A stretch of DNA of 63,784 bases, from assembly GCA_949292785.1 (NCBI GenBank), contig CASFBK010000017.1:1-63784 (forward strand), written 5' to 3'. The translations under genes and the position numbers were made by a program. Source of the stretch: an uncultured Eubacteriales bacterium. GTDB lineage: Bacteria > Bacillota > Clostridia > Lachnospirales > Lachnospiraceae. Shown here piece by piece: positions 18,437 to 26,862 of this stretch (its first letter is position 1; the number at the start of each line of letters is the position of its first letter). Below the pieces are notes generated by a model. The model saw only the letters and a program-made list of their open reading frames with translations. It searched no databases and had not been told where the DNA came from.

Positions 18437-20115
18437 AAAAAAGAATTGTTAGTGTCCTTCTGGTCGCACTTATGATGACTGGATGTACCTTTTCTGCAAA
18501 GCAAGAAACCCAGGAAAAGGAGAAACAAAATCTGGAAGAAAAGTATGAAGTAGCAAGCACCACACCATTCGGAAAGTATCCGGAAGAAGTGACTTATACA
18601 TTAGGAAAAATGACAAGTACGAATAATTCTAATCTTCCGTCAGGAGATACTTACGAGGATAATGTATATACTCGGTATTTGAATGATATGCTCAATATTC
18701 AGAATATAGATGTTTTTGAGGAAGATAGTGTTACATACTATGATATTGTGGAGATGGCAATCGCAGAGAAAAATCTGCCGGATGTTATGCTGGTACAGGG
18801 GCTGGATAATCTTCAGACACTGGTAGAAAATGATATGATTGAGGATTTGACAGAAGCCTATGAGAACTGTGCCAGTGAACGGATTAAGGATATTTATGGC
18901 AGCTATGATGAGAGTGTTCTGGGGAATGTAACCTTTGACGGAAAGCTGATGGCGCTGCCGGAAACCAAGATTTCCGATGGACCGCAGATGCTATGGCTGC
19001 GAAAAGACTGGATGGATAAGCTGGGGCTGTCAGAACCAAAAACGCTGGAAGATGCGGAATATATCATTGAACAGTTCGTAACGCAGAATCCGGGTGAAGT
19101 GGAAGAGGGAAATATCATTGGACTGGCATGTGAAAATGAGATTTGCGGAGAAATGGGATACAACTACGAATATCACTTAGAGATTTTATTTGCAGCCTAT
19201 GATTCTTATCCTCAACAATGGATGAAGGATGAAGAAGGGAATCTTTATTATGGCGGGGTACAGCCTCAGACGAAGGAAGCGCTTGCTAAGGCGAAAGAAT
19301 GGTACGAGAGAGGAATTATAGATAAGCAGTTTTTAATGCGTACCAATAATAATATTGCAGAGACCATTATAGAAGGAAAGTGTGGAGCATTTTTTGGTCC
19401 GTGGTGGGCGCCCAATAACCCATTGATGGAAGCAATACAGGAGAATCCGGAGGCAGAATGGAAGCCGTATCTTTTGACAAATACAGAAGATGGAAAGACA
19501 AGATATGCCGAGCAAAATGCAAGCACTCAATATGTAGTAGTTCGTAAGGGGTATGAACATCCGGAAGTAATTATGAAGATGGTCAGCGTTCTTTTTGATT
19601 ATGTGCGTTATACGGATATTAATAACGAAGACTTTATTCATTATTATCAGTGGAATGTAGACCCTACGGCGCGGCCGATTTCTATCAATGTTGATTATAG
19701 AGATGCCTTGAATCGCTGTTATAATAACCTGACGTCAGCGTTAAATGGAGAGCGGCAAGTGGATAGTATGGAATTATTGGAACAATCCTATTATCAACAT
19801 TGTGCAAAGTATGAAGAAGACCCGGAAAATGCAACCCCGGATGAGTGGGCGGCATATACGTCCCGTATTACAGCCTGTGAAATATTGAAGGAGGCAGAGG
19901 ACAATATAGAAGAAATAAAAACCTACTATTTTGCGGAAACAGATACCATGCGTTCGATATGGTGGAAGCTGAAAGAAATGCAAAAGCAGGCGTATCTTGA
20001 GATAATTACAGGACAAAAGCCCTTGGACTATTTTGATACCTTTGTAGAACAATGGTATGAGATTGGTGGCAGACAGATTGTAGAAGAAGTAAATGAAAGC
20101 TATAAGGAGAGATAA
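18433..20115 (+). CDS. Large extracellular solute-binding lipoprotein linked to the YesMN pair
   Basis: A 560-residue family 1 solute-binding protein with lipobox MMTGC (Cys18). It is larger than the MalE-type protein at 9863 and similar in size to the LplA-like group. The segment GKCGAFFGPWWAPNNPLMEAI near residues 315-335 fits the ligand-cleft region of these proteins. The start ATG overlaps the kinase stop (ATGA), showing translational coupling. No permease genes follow. It may therefore serve a separate permease, share the maltodextrin permeases, or act as a ligand-presenting partner of the kinase. The fold is well supported; the sensory role is an inference from gene order. Confidence 0.88.
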   Translation: MKKRIVSVLLVALMMTGCTFSAKQETQEKEKQNLEEKYEVASTTPFGKYPEEVTYTLGKMTSTNNSNLPSGDTYEDNVYTRYLNDMLNIQNIDVFEEDSVTYYDIVEMAIAEKNLPDVMLVQGLDNLQTLVENDMIEDLTEAYENCASERIKDIYGSYDESVLGNVTFDGKLMALPETKISDGPQMLWLRKDWMDKLGLSEPKTLEDAEYIIEQFVTQNPGEVEEGNIIGLACENEICGEMGYNYEYHLEILFAAYDSYPQQWMKDEEGNLYYGGVQPQTKEALAKAKEWYERGIIDKQFLMRTNNNIAETIIEGKCGAFFGPWWAPNNPLMEAIQENPEAEWKPYLLTNTEDGKTRYAEQNASTQYVVVRKGYEHPEVIMKMVSVLFDYVRYTDINNEDFIHYYQWNVDPTARPISINVDYRDALNRCYNNLTSALNGERQVDSMELLEQSYYQHCAKYEEDPENATPDEWAAYTSRITACEILKEAEDNIEEIKTYYFAETDTMRSIWWKLKEMQKQAYLEIITGQKPLDYFDTFVEQWYEIGGRQIVEEVNESYKER

Positions 20116-20116
20116 G

Positions 20117-21250
20117 ATGGAAAAGAGAAAAATGGAAAAGCTGGGGGTGGAGACCAGTTTGCTGGGATTTGGCTGTATGCGTTTTCCCACAACAGCAGAA
20201 GGAAAAATTGATGAAGCAAGGGCAGAAAAGATGCTGGATATGGCATACAAAGCAGGGGTAAATTACTTTGATACGGCATATCCATACCATGACGGAGCCA
20301 GTGAACCTTTTGTGGGAAAGGTGTTAAACAAGTATGACAGAGATAGCTATTATCTGGCAACCAAGCTTCCGGTATGGCTGGTAGAAAAGGAAGAAGATGT
20401 AAGAAGAATTTTTGAGGAGCAGTTAGAAAGACTAAAGAAGGATTATGTAGATTTTTATCTGCTTCATGCACTGGATAAGGAACGTTGGGAAAAGATAAAG
20501 AGCCTCAAAATAGTGGAGACTTGTGAGCAGTTACAAAAAGAAGGAAAAATCAAAAACCTTGGATTTTCTTTTCATGATGATTATGAAGTGTTTGAGGAAA
20601 TTTTAACAAGCCGTAACTGGGATTTTTGTCAGATACAGTATAATTATATGGATACGGAAGAACAGGCAGGCGATAAGGGTTATTCATTGACGGAAAAGCT
20701 GGGCGTGCCGTTAGTGATTATGGAGCCCATCCGCGGAGGAAGTCTTGCAGGATTTTCCGAGGATATTAATGCAAAGTTTCAAGCTCTGGATGGGAATAAA
20801 TCTGTGGCATCTTATGCTCTGCGCTGGGTGGCAAGCCATCCCAATGTAAAGGTTGTGCTGAGCGGAATGTCCACGGAGGAACAGGCTGCCGATAACTTAA
20901 AGACATTCAGCGATTTCCAGCCTTTAAATAGGAAGGAGTGGCAGACCATTGAAGAGGTGGTAACGACTTTGCGGGCCAGAGTACAGAATGGATGTACCGG
21001 ATGTGCCTATTGCATGCCTTGTCCGGCGGGTGTAAATATCCCAAGGAATTTCCATCTCTGGAATCAGTATCACATTTACCAGAAATATGGAGTTGTAAAG
21101 TCCGGATGGGAAGGAATGGACGAGAAGGAAAGACCGGTCAACTGTATCAAGTGCGGTAAGTGCGAGAACGTCTGTCCACAGCACCTTTTCATACGAAAGA
21201 ATTTGGAACAGGTGCAGAAAGATTTAGAAGAGGCGCGTGAAAAACAGTAG
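20117..21250 (+). CDS. Aldo/keto reductase with C-terminal 4Fe-4S motifs
   Basis: A 377-residue oxidoreductase. An aldo/keto reductase barrel (about 1-280) shows NYFDTAYPYHDG with the catalytic Asp and Tyr, TKLPVW with the Lys, and FYLLHALD with the His. The C-terminal part carries two ferredoxin-like clusters, CTGCAYCMPCP and CIKCGKCENVCP. This is a common Clostridial arrangement annotated as a predicted iron-sulfur aldo/keto reductase of unknown substrate. The frame opens at 20093, but the ATG at 20117 has AAGGAGA upstream, so I chose it; it starts right after the binding-protein gene stop. It may be the last gene of the starch operon or simply adjacent. Confidence 0.92.
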   Translation: MEKRKMEKLGVETSLLGFGCMRFPTTAEGKIDEARAEKMLDMAYKAGVNYFDTAYPYHDGASEPFVGKVLNKYDRDSYYLATKLPVWLVEKEEDVRRIFEEQLERLKKDYVDFYLLHALDKERWEKIKSLKIVETCEQLQKEGKIKNLGFSFHDDYEVFEEILTSRNWDFCQIQYNYMDTEEQAGDKGYSLTEKLGVPLVIMEPIRGGSLAGFSEDINAKFQALDGNKSVASYALRWVASHPNVKVVLSGMSTEEQAADNLKTFSDFQPLNRKEWQTIEEVVTTLRARVQNGCTGCAYCMPCPAGVNIPRNFHLWNQYHIYQKYGVVKSGWEGMDEKERPVNCIKCGKCENVCPQHLFIRKNLEQVQKDLEEAREKQ

Positions 21251-21254
21251 GACG

Positions 21255-21354
21255 CGTGAGAAGTGAAAGCGTATAGAATGAAATAAAATTCGTGGAGAAG
21301 TGGAAGCGTATAGAATGAAGTAAAATGCGTGGAGACGTGGAAACGTATAATAAT
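21255..21354 (+). repeat. Three imperfect tandem repeats of about 37 bp before the ATPase gene
   Basis: Units begin at 21255, 21291 and 21328. The first two share CGTG(G)AGAAGTG, then GAAGCGTATAGAATGAA and TAAAAT with few changes. The third is shortened and runs into the ribosome site of the next gene. The units lie between the reductase stop and the ATPase start, inside what may be the 5' leader. Confidence 0.75.
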
Positions 21355-21374
21355 AAGGAGAAGTTGGAGAGAAT

Positions 21375-23087
21375 ATGAAACAGGCAGCAGAGTTGAGAGA
21401 ATTGTTAAAGAAAATCGACCACAAAGGATATCCTGCCTATAAAGAAACCCGGGGACAATACCAGTTCCCGGGTTATGTGTTGAATATTGACCATGTACAG
21501 GGCGACCCTTTTGCGGCTCCGTCTAAGGTCAGTGTTCAGGTGAAGGGAGCACAGGCAGGATTCCCACAATATTTGTATGATAAGAAACATAAAAGAATTG
21601 CGCTGCAGGATTATTTACTGCGGCAGTTTGGCAGAGAAGTATCGGCGTTTGCTTTTCAGGCAAAGGGTTCCGGGAAGAGCGGACTGATGTCTGTGAGCCG
21701 CCCGGGGCAGGAGATTCTGGAACGAAGTGCATGCAGTATACAATCGGAACAGGGAGACATTCTGCTCCGATTGGAAATTGGATTTCCGGCAAATGGAAGA
21801 ACCATTAATGCAAGGGAGCTAGAGAAGATACTGTTTCATTTCCTGCCGGAATGTGTGAAAAAGTCCTTATTCTACAAGTTGCTGGATGAGAAAAAAGTGC
21901 AGCAGGTCATGGAGCTGTCAGAAGACCAGCAATATATCAGAGAAGAACTGAAAAAACGAGACTTATGTGCCTTTGTTGCAGACGGCAGTATCTTGCCAAG
22001 AGAGTCGGGCGTTTCTCAAAAGCCCATGAAGGGTGCAGTAAAGTTTCAGGCACCGCCCTCTATGAAGATTACCATGAAGCTTCCCTTTGGCGGAGCAGTA
22101 ACCGGGATGGGAGTACCTCAGGGAATTACTCTGATTGTAGGCGGAGGCTATCATGGAAAGTCTACATTGCTAAAATCATTGGAAATGGGAGTGTATAATC
22201 ACATAGCTGGGGATGGCAGAGAGTACGTGATTACGGATGATTCTGCAATGAAAATTCGTGCAGAGGATGGACGCAGCATTAAAAATACCGATGTTTCTAT
22301 GTTTATCAACAATCTTCCCAATGGAAAAGATACCAAAAGATTTTCTACGGAGGATGCCAGTGGAAGTACGTCTCAGGCAGCAAACGTAATAGAGGCAATG
22401 GAAGCGGATACCCATTTGTTTCTGATTGATGAGGACACCAGTGCAACAAACTTCATGATTCGGGATGAGCTGATGCAGCGGGTAGTGCATCGGGAGTCAG
22501 AACCAATTACGCCATTTATTGACCGGATTCAGGAATTGTATAGAACGTATGGTATTTCTACGATACTGGTGGCAGGCAGCTCCGGGTCTTATTTTCATAA
22601 GGCAGATGTGATTCTTCAAATGGAGCAGTATGTGCCAAAGGATATTACGGAGTTTGCCAAAAAGGAGGCAGAGAGTTTTCCGATTCCGGTGGAGGAAGCA
22701 GAGAAAAGCCGGAAGCCGTCTTTTGAGCGTAAGCTGGTATTTCGGATTGGTGGAAAACGAGGAGATGACCGGGCGAAGATAAAGGTCATGGGAAAAGACG
22801 GATTTTCGTTGAATCATGAGAACGTAGACTTGCGGTATTTAGAGCAGATTGCGGACACGGAGCAGGTGACTGCGCTGGGGTATATCCTGAAGTTTTTAGC
22901 GGCGAATCAAGGAGCGGCAGGTCTGGGAGGAGAGAAACAGACGTTACAGCAGCTTGTGGCAGAGGTAGAACAGATTTTGGAGAAAAAGGGGCTGGCTGGA
23001 ATTTGTGATGGAAATTATCTGCCGGCGGGACTGGCGATGCCGAGAAAGCAGGAAGTGTTTGCGTGCTTGAATCGGTGGAGAGGGTAA
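21375..23087 (+). CDS. PF09818-type ABC-ATPase-like protein
   Basis: A 570-residue predicted cytosolic ATPase of the uncharacterised ABC_ATPase family (PF09818). The P-loop is in GGGYHGKSTLLKSLEMG (about 255-271). A Walker B-like LFLIDEDTSATNFMIRDE (about 350-367) is preceded by the signature-like segment DASGSTSQAAN. There are no membrane helices, and it is not a transporter ATPase of the MsmX type because the usual LSGGQ and domain layout are absent. GGAGAG precedes the ATG. It is probably an independent gene, closed by a terminator at 23111. The biological role of the family is not known to me. Confidence 0.88.
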   Translation: MKQAAELRELLKKIDHKGYPAYKETRGQYQFPGYVLNIDHVQGDPFAAPSKVSVQVKGAQAGFPQYLYDKKHKRIALQDYLLRQFGREVSAFAFQAKGSGKSGLMSVSRPGQEILERSACSIQSEQGDILLRLEIGFPANGRTINARELEKILFHFLPECVKKSLFYKLLDEKKVQQVMELSEDQQYIREELKKRDLCAFVADGSILPRESGVSQKPMKGAVKFQAPPSMKITMKLPFGGAVTGMGVPQGITLIVGGGYHGKSTLLKSLEMGVYNHIAGDGREYVITDDSAMKIRAEDGRSIKNTDVSMFINNLPNGKDTKRFSTEDASGSTSQAANVIEAMEADTHLFLIDEDTSATNFMIRDELMQRVVHRESEPITPFIDRIQELYRTYGISTILVAGSSGSYFHKADVILQMEQYVPKDITEFAKKEAESFPIPVEEAEKSRKPSFERKLVFRIGGKRGDDRAKIKVMGKDGFSLNHENVDLRYLEQIADTEQVTALGYILKFLAANQGAAGLGGEKQTLQQLVAEVEQILEKKGLAGICDGNYLPAGLAMPRKQEVFACLNRWRG

Positions 23088-23110
23088 AAAAGTGTATATC
23101 TTATGTGGTG

Positions 23111-23140
23111 AAGAGATTGGTTTGTACCAGTCTCTTTTAT
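23111..23140 (+). terminator. Terminator after the PF09818 ATPase gene
   Basis: AAGAGATTGGT (23111-23121) pairs with ACCAGTCTCTT (23126-23136), with one G-T pair and a TTGT loop. TTAT and further AT-rich sequence follow. It separates the ATPase gene from the beta-glucan locus. Confidence 0.75.
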
Positions 23141-23166
23141 ATTGTAAAGAATTTTTAGATTGGTAT

Positions 23167-23226
23167 CATGGATATGATATTTTTTTTATTAATTTGATAT
23201 GCAGTTGCCGAAACAGTAAGTAAAAT
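23167..23226 (+). promoter_or_regulatory. Candidate AraC-type operator and promoter of the first GH94 gene
   Basis: The 18-mer CATGGATATGATATTTTT (23167-23184) contains the half-site GATATGATAT (23171-23180). A second half-site, AATTTGATAT (23191-23200), starts 20 bp later. A -10-like TAAAAT begins at 23221, exactly 50 bp after the first half-site. There is no good -35 box, as expected for an activator-dependent promoter. The same layout occurs at 26770 and 32746. Confidence 0.65.
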
Positions 23227-23259
23227 GAAAGACATATTATAGTAAAAGGAGTTTAAAAT

Positions 23260-25986
23260 ATGAATAAAATACGTTTTTTGGACGAGAATGGAACGTTTTT
23301 CCTTAAACATCCGGAACATTACAGTTATCTGTATTTTCCCATTGCAGGAGAAAAAGGAATCAAAAGTTCTTTGACACCTAATTTAGGAGGAGATATAAAG
23401 CTGAACCAGAACGCCTTTCTAATGGAGCCGGTAAGTGTAGAAAATCTGCATAATAATCGTTCCGGAAGAAATTTCTGGTGTCATGTAGAGCATGTGGGAA
23501 GTTGGTCTGTGACAGGAGCATCTGCGGAGGAAGAAAATAAGAAATTTACAAACAGTCAGGATGAGAGTGAACTGATTGCAGGACTTATGTGGCATACTGT
23601 GACTAGAAAGTCGAAAAAGTATCAGTTGGAAGCAAAGGTAACCTCCTTTGTTTCGTTGGAGCACAATGTAGAACTTATGCATGTGGAAATTTGTAATATT
23701 GGGAAAATGGAACAAAGGTTTACTCCTACAGCTGCAATTCCGATTTTCGGAAGAAGTGCAGACAATATTCGAGACCACAGACATGTTACCTCTTTACTGC
23801 ATCGGATAAAAACAATGGATTATGGAATCCGGGTGAAGCCTACGCTGTCTTTTGATGAACGCGGACACCGAAAGAATGATTTGACATATTTCGTGTGTGG
23901 AATTACCGGAAACGGAGAAAAACCAGAGGATTTTTATCCGGTAGTAGAAGAATATATCGGGGAAGGAGGAAGCTTTACCCATCCGCAAAAGGTAGTAAAT
24001 AATGAAAAGGGAGTATCGGCGGGCAGCTATTTTGAGGGAAAGGAAGCAATGGGGGGAATTCATTTCTCCACGCGCGTATTAAAGCCGGAAGAAACCGCAG
24101 CATATACCATTGTAATGGGAATTACGGAACAGGAAGACGAAATAGAAAAGATTCTTTCTGCGTATGGAACAACGGAAAAAGTGGAAAGAGCACAGCAGCA
24201 GGTAAAAGACTATTGGCAGAAAAAGGTAAATGTCAGGTATGAGACAGGAAGTCAGGAATTTAACAATTTTATGCGCTGGGTAAGTTTTCAGCCTATGTTA
24301 AGACGAATCTATGGATGTTCTTTTTTACCGCATCATGATTACGGAAGAGGTGGAAGAGGATGGCGTGATTTGTGGCAGGACTGCTTGTCACTTTTGATTA
24401 TGGAGCCCGGCGAAGTACGTCAGATGATTCTGGACAATTATGCGGGAGTGCGGATGGATGGTACAAATGCCACAATTATTGGAGAACGTCAGGGAGAATT
24501 TATCGCAGATAGAAATGGGATTGCACGTGTATGGATGGATCATGGAGTCTGGCCGTTTATGACGACAAAGCTTTATATTGATCAGACAGGAGATATTGAA
24601 ATATTAAAAGAGGAAACGTTCTATTTCAAGGATGAACAGGCAGCACGAGGAAGCAAGCTGGACGAGCAGTGGGAAACTCAGTATGGAACGTTACAGAAAA
24701 GTAAAAATGATGAGGTGTATAAAGGCAGTATTTTAGAACATTTACTGTTACAGCATTTATGTGCATTTTATGAAGTGGGAGCACACAATCATATCAGACT
24801 CAGAGGAGCAGACTGGAATGACGCACTGGATATGGCACCGGAGCATGGCGAGAGTGTGGCATTTACCTGTGCTTATGCGGGAAATCTTATTCAGCTGTCA
24901 GAATTGCTTATGATTCTGGAAAAGAAATACGGTTGGAAGCAGGTAGAGCTTTTAGAGGAGATAAATATTCTTTTGCAGGATGATAATCAGATGTATGATA
25001 ATATTGCTGCAAAGCAGAATCTTTTAAAAGATTATCTGTCACAGTGTGAGCATAATGTCAGTGGAAAAAAGAGAAAAGTAGAGGTTCGGGAGCTGGCGGA
25101 TAATCTGAAACATAAGGGAGAGTGGCTGCAGAACCATATTCGTAAGACGGAGTGGATTGAAGGAAACGAAGACAACAGGGGAGAAGGATGGTTCAACAGC
25201 TACTATGATAACGATGAAAAACCGGTGGAAGGCTATTTTGAGCAGGGAGTCAGAATGATGCTTACCGGTCAGGTATTTGCAATTATGAGCCAGACAGCAG
25301 AGCATGAACAGGTGGAGAAAATCTGTAAAAGCGCGGACCATTATTTGTACGAAAAAGAGATTGGCGGCTATCGTCTGAATACAGATTTTCATGAGCAGAA
25401 GTTCAATCTGGGAAGAATGTTTGGCTTTGCATATGGGGAAAAAGAAAATGGCGCTGTCTTTTCTCATATGACAGTGATGTATGCAAATGCATTGTACAAA
25501 AGAGGATTTGTGCAGGAAGGCTATAAGGCATTGCAGACCCTTGCCGATACTGCGCTGCGGTTTGAGGTAAGTAAAATCTATCCTGGAATTCCGGAATATT
25601 TTAATGGAGATGGAAGAGGTTTATACCATTATTTGACAGGAGCAGCAAGCTGGTATATGCTCACTGTCATCACAGAAGTATTTGGAGTACATGGAGAAAA
25701 TGGTGATATGGTAATTCAGCCAAAGCTGGTAGGCGAGCAGTTTGATGCAGAAGGAAATGCAGCAGTGGAACTTCGCTTTGCAGAAAAAGACTTCCGCATT
25801 GTTTTTAAAAATCCTCAGAAATTAACTTACGGAGATTATGAAATAAAAAGAGCAGTTTGTGACGGAAAGACAGCGCTGGAATTCCAAGGAAACCATGTAA
25901 TATTTAACAGGGAAAACATTGCTGCGCTGTCGGATATACGTCATAAAATTGAAATAGAGCTGGGAAGTTACCAAGAAGTACGATAA
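23260..25986 (+). CDS. GH94 glycoside phosphorylase, laminaribiose-phosphorylase-like
   Basis: A 908-residue cytosolic GH94 enzyme. The catalytic segment GADWNDALDM holds D518, the position of the general acid in GH94. Family features include an N-terminal beta-sandwich, a helical linker, an (alpha/alpha)6 barrel with YGRGGRGWRDLWQDCL, and a C-terminal cap with GAASWYMLTV. The length of about 900 residues is closer to laminaribiose phosphorylases than to cellobiose or chitobiose phosphorylases (about 800) or cellodextrin phosphorylases (about 980). With a laminarinase-type GH16 in the same locus, phosphorolysis of laminaribiose or short beta-1,3-glucans to glucose 1-phosphate is likely. Its 3' end overlaps the convergent AraC gene by 19 nt. 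The family is certain, the substrate inferred. Confidence 0.88.
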   Translation: MNKIRFLDENGTFFLKHPEHYSYLYFPIAGEKGIKSSLTPNLGGDIKLNQNAFLMEPVSVENLHNNRSGRNFWCHVEHVGSWSVTGASAEEENKKFTNSQDESELIAGLMWHTVTRKSKKYQLEAKVTSFVSLEHNVELMHVEICNIGKMEQRFTPTAAIPIFGRSADNIRDHRHVTSLLHRIKTMDYGIRVKPTLSFDERGHRKNDLTYFVCGITGNGEKPEDFYPVVEEYIGEGGSFTHPQKVVNNEKGVSAGSYFEGKEAMGGIHFSTRVLKPEETAAYTIVMGITEQEDEIEKILSAYGTTEKVERAQQQVKDYWQKKVNVRYETGSQEFNNFMRWVSFQPMLRRIYGCSFLPHHDYGRGGRGWRDLWQDCLSLLIMEPGEVRQMILDNYAGVRMDGTNATIIGERQGEFIADRNGIARVWMDHGVWPFMTTKLYIDQTGDIEILKEETFYFKDEQAARGSKLDEQWETQYGTLQKSKNDEVYKGSILEHLLLQHLCAFYEVGAHNHIRLRGADWNDALDMAPEHGESVAFTCAYAGNLIQLSELLMILEKKYGWKQVELLEEINILLQDDNQMYDNIAAKQNLLKDYLSQCEHNVSGKKRKVEVRELADNLKHKGEWLQNHIRKTEWIEGNEDNRGEGWFNSYYDNDEKPVEGYFEQGVRMMLTGQVFAIMSQTAEHEQVEKICKSADHYLYEKEIGGYRLNTDFHEQKFNLGRMFGFAYGEKENGAVFSHMTVMYANALYKRGFVQEGYKALQTLADTALRFEVSKIYPGIPEYFNGDGRGLYHYLTGAASWYMLTVITEVFGVHGENGDMVIQPKLVGEQFDAEGNAAVELRFAEKDFRIVFKNPQKLTYGDYEIKRAVCDGKTALEFQGNHVIFNRENIAALSDIRHKIEIELGSYQEVR

Positions 25987-26708
25987 TAACGGTCGCGGTA
26001 TTTCTTGGGGGTTAATCCCACAATTTTCTTAAAGATTTGAATAAAGTGACTCTGGGAGGAAAAAGCAAGATAGTTTGCAATTTCAATCAGAGTAAAATCG
26101 GAATATTTTAGTAAGTTTTGGGCTTTCTCTATTTTCTTCTGGCGAATATAGTCACTGATAGAGATACCAAGCTCTTTCTTAAAAAGCCGGGAAAGATAGC
26201 TGGGGGACAGATTCGTATATCCTGCAAGGTCATCAATCGTAATTCGTTCATTTATGTGATTATAAATAAACTCGGAACAAAGAGTAATAGACTTTGAAAT
26301 AATGTTTCTGTTTTTTAACACCAGCATCTTACCGGTAAAATCAAGCGCCATATTGTCGTGGAGTTTAGAAATAGCCTGAATGGATGTACAGGAATCCAAC
26401 TGCAAGATGTAAAAGTCACTGAGGCGGTATGCCTGTTCCAGTTCCATACCTGCATCCACACAGTGTCTTGTTATCATTGCAACGGTAATGACAAAATGAT
26501 ATTTTATGTTAGTTAAGGGATTGGTAGAGAGAATACCCATTCCCTCCGGATTGGTAAAAGCATTTTGGCTGCAATTTTCCCTCACAAAATTCATGTCACC
26601 GGAGCTGACAGCATTGTAAAAGGAATACTCGTCTTCTAAAGGCCGATGTGCCTGAGCTTCTTCACTTTTCTTTAACTCTTGTTGATACCATTCTTTTCGC
26701 AAGTCCAT
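25968..26708 (-). CDS. AraC-family transcriptional regulator of the beta-glucan locus
   Basis: A 246-residue regulator. The N-terminal 140 residues have no cupin pattern that I can see and may bind ligand or mediate dimerisation. The C-terminal 100 residues form an AraC double helix-turn-helix with LSPSYLSRLFKKELG and SSQSHFIQIFKKIVGLTPKKYRD. It is transcribed towards the first GH94 gene (19-nt overlap) and divergently from the GH16 gene. AAAGGAAG precedes the start on the minus strand. Three promoters nearby carry a matching direct-repeat element, so I infer that it activates the GH94, GH16 and importer genes. Confidence 0.92.
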   Translation of the reverse strand: MDLRKEWYQQELKKSEEAQAHRPLEDEYSFYNAVSSGDMNFVRENCSQNAFTNPEGMGILSTNPLTNIKYHFVITVAMITRHCVDAGMELEQAYRLSDFYILQLDSCTSIQAISKLHDNMALDFTGKMLVLKNRNIISKSITLCSEFIYNHINERITIDDLAGYTNLSPSYLSRLFKKELGISISDYIRQKKIEKAQNLLKYSDFTLIEIANYLAFSSQSHFIQIFKKIVGLTPKKYRDRYYRTSW

Positions 26709-26769
26709 ATGGCTCTTCCTTTCGTTTTCCCCTTTAAGATGAATCAGTGATTAAGTAAGAATATTATAG

Positions 26770-26829
26770 CATGAATCTGATATTTTTGTACATGACTTTA
26801 TATATTGAAATGAAATAGAAGCTTATAAT
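26770..26829 (+). promoter_or_regulatory. Candidate AraC-type operator and promoter of the GH16 gene
   Basis: CATGAATCTGATATTTTT (26770-26787) contains half-site AATCTGATAT (26774-26783). A weaker copy, GACTTTATAT, begins 20 bp later (26794). A perfect TATAAT (26824-26829) starts exactly 50 bp after the first half-site. No -35 is visible at the right distance. The 18-mer begins 93 bp before the GH16 start, the same distance as the copy before the first GH94 gene. Confidence 0.7.
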
Positions 26830-26862
26830 AAAGCAACAAAATGATATAAGGAGGAAGCAAAA

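Noticed and set aside
21255-21354. CRISPR array
   Set aside because: The units are directly adjacent with no variable spacers, and there are no cas genes.
21375-23087. ATPase for the sugar importers
   Set aside because: The protein matches the PF09818 type, not the MalK/MsmX type, and has its own terminator.
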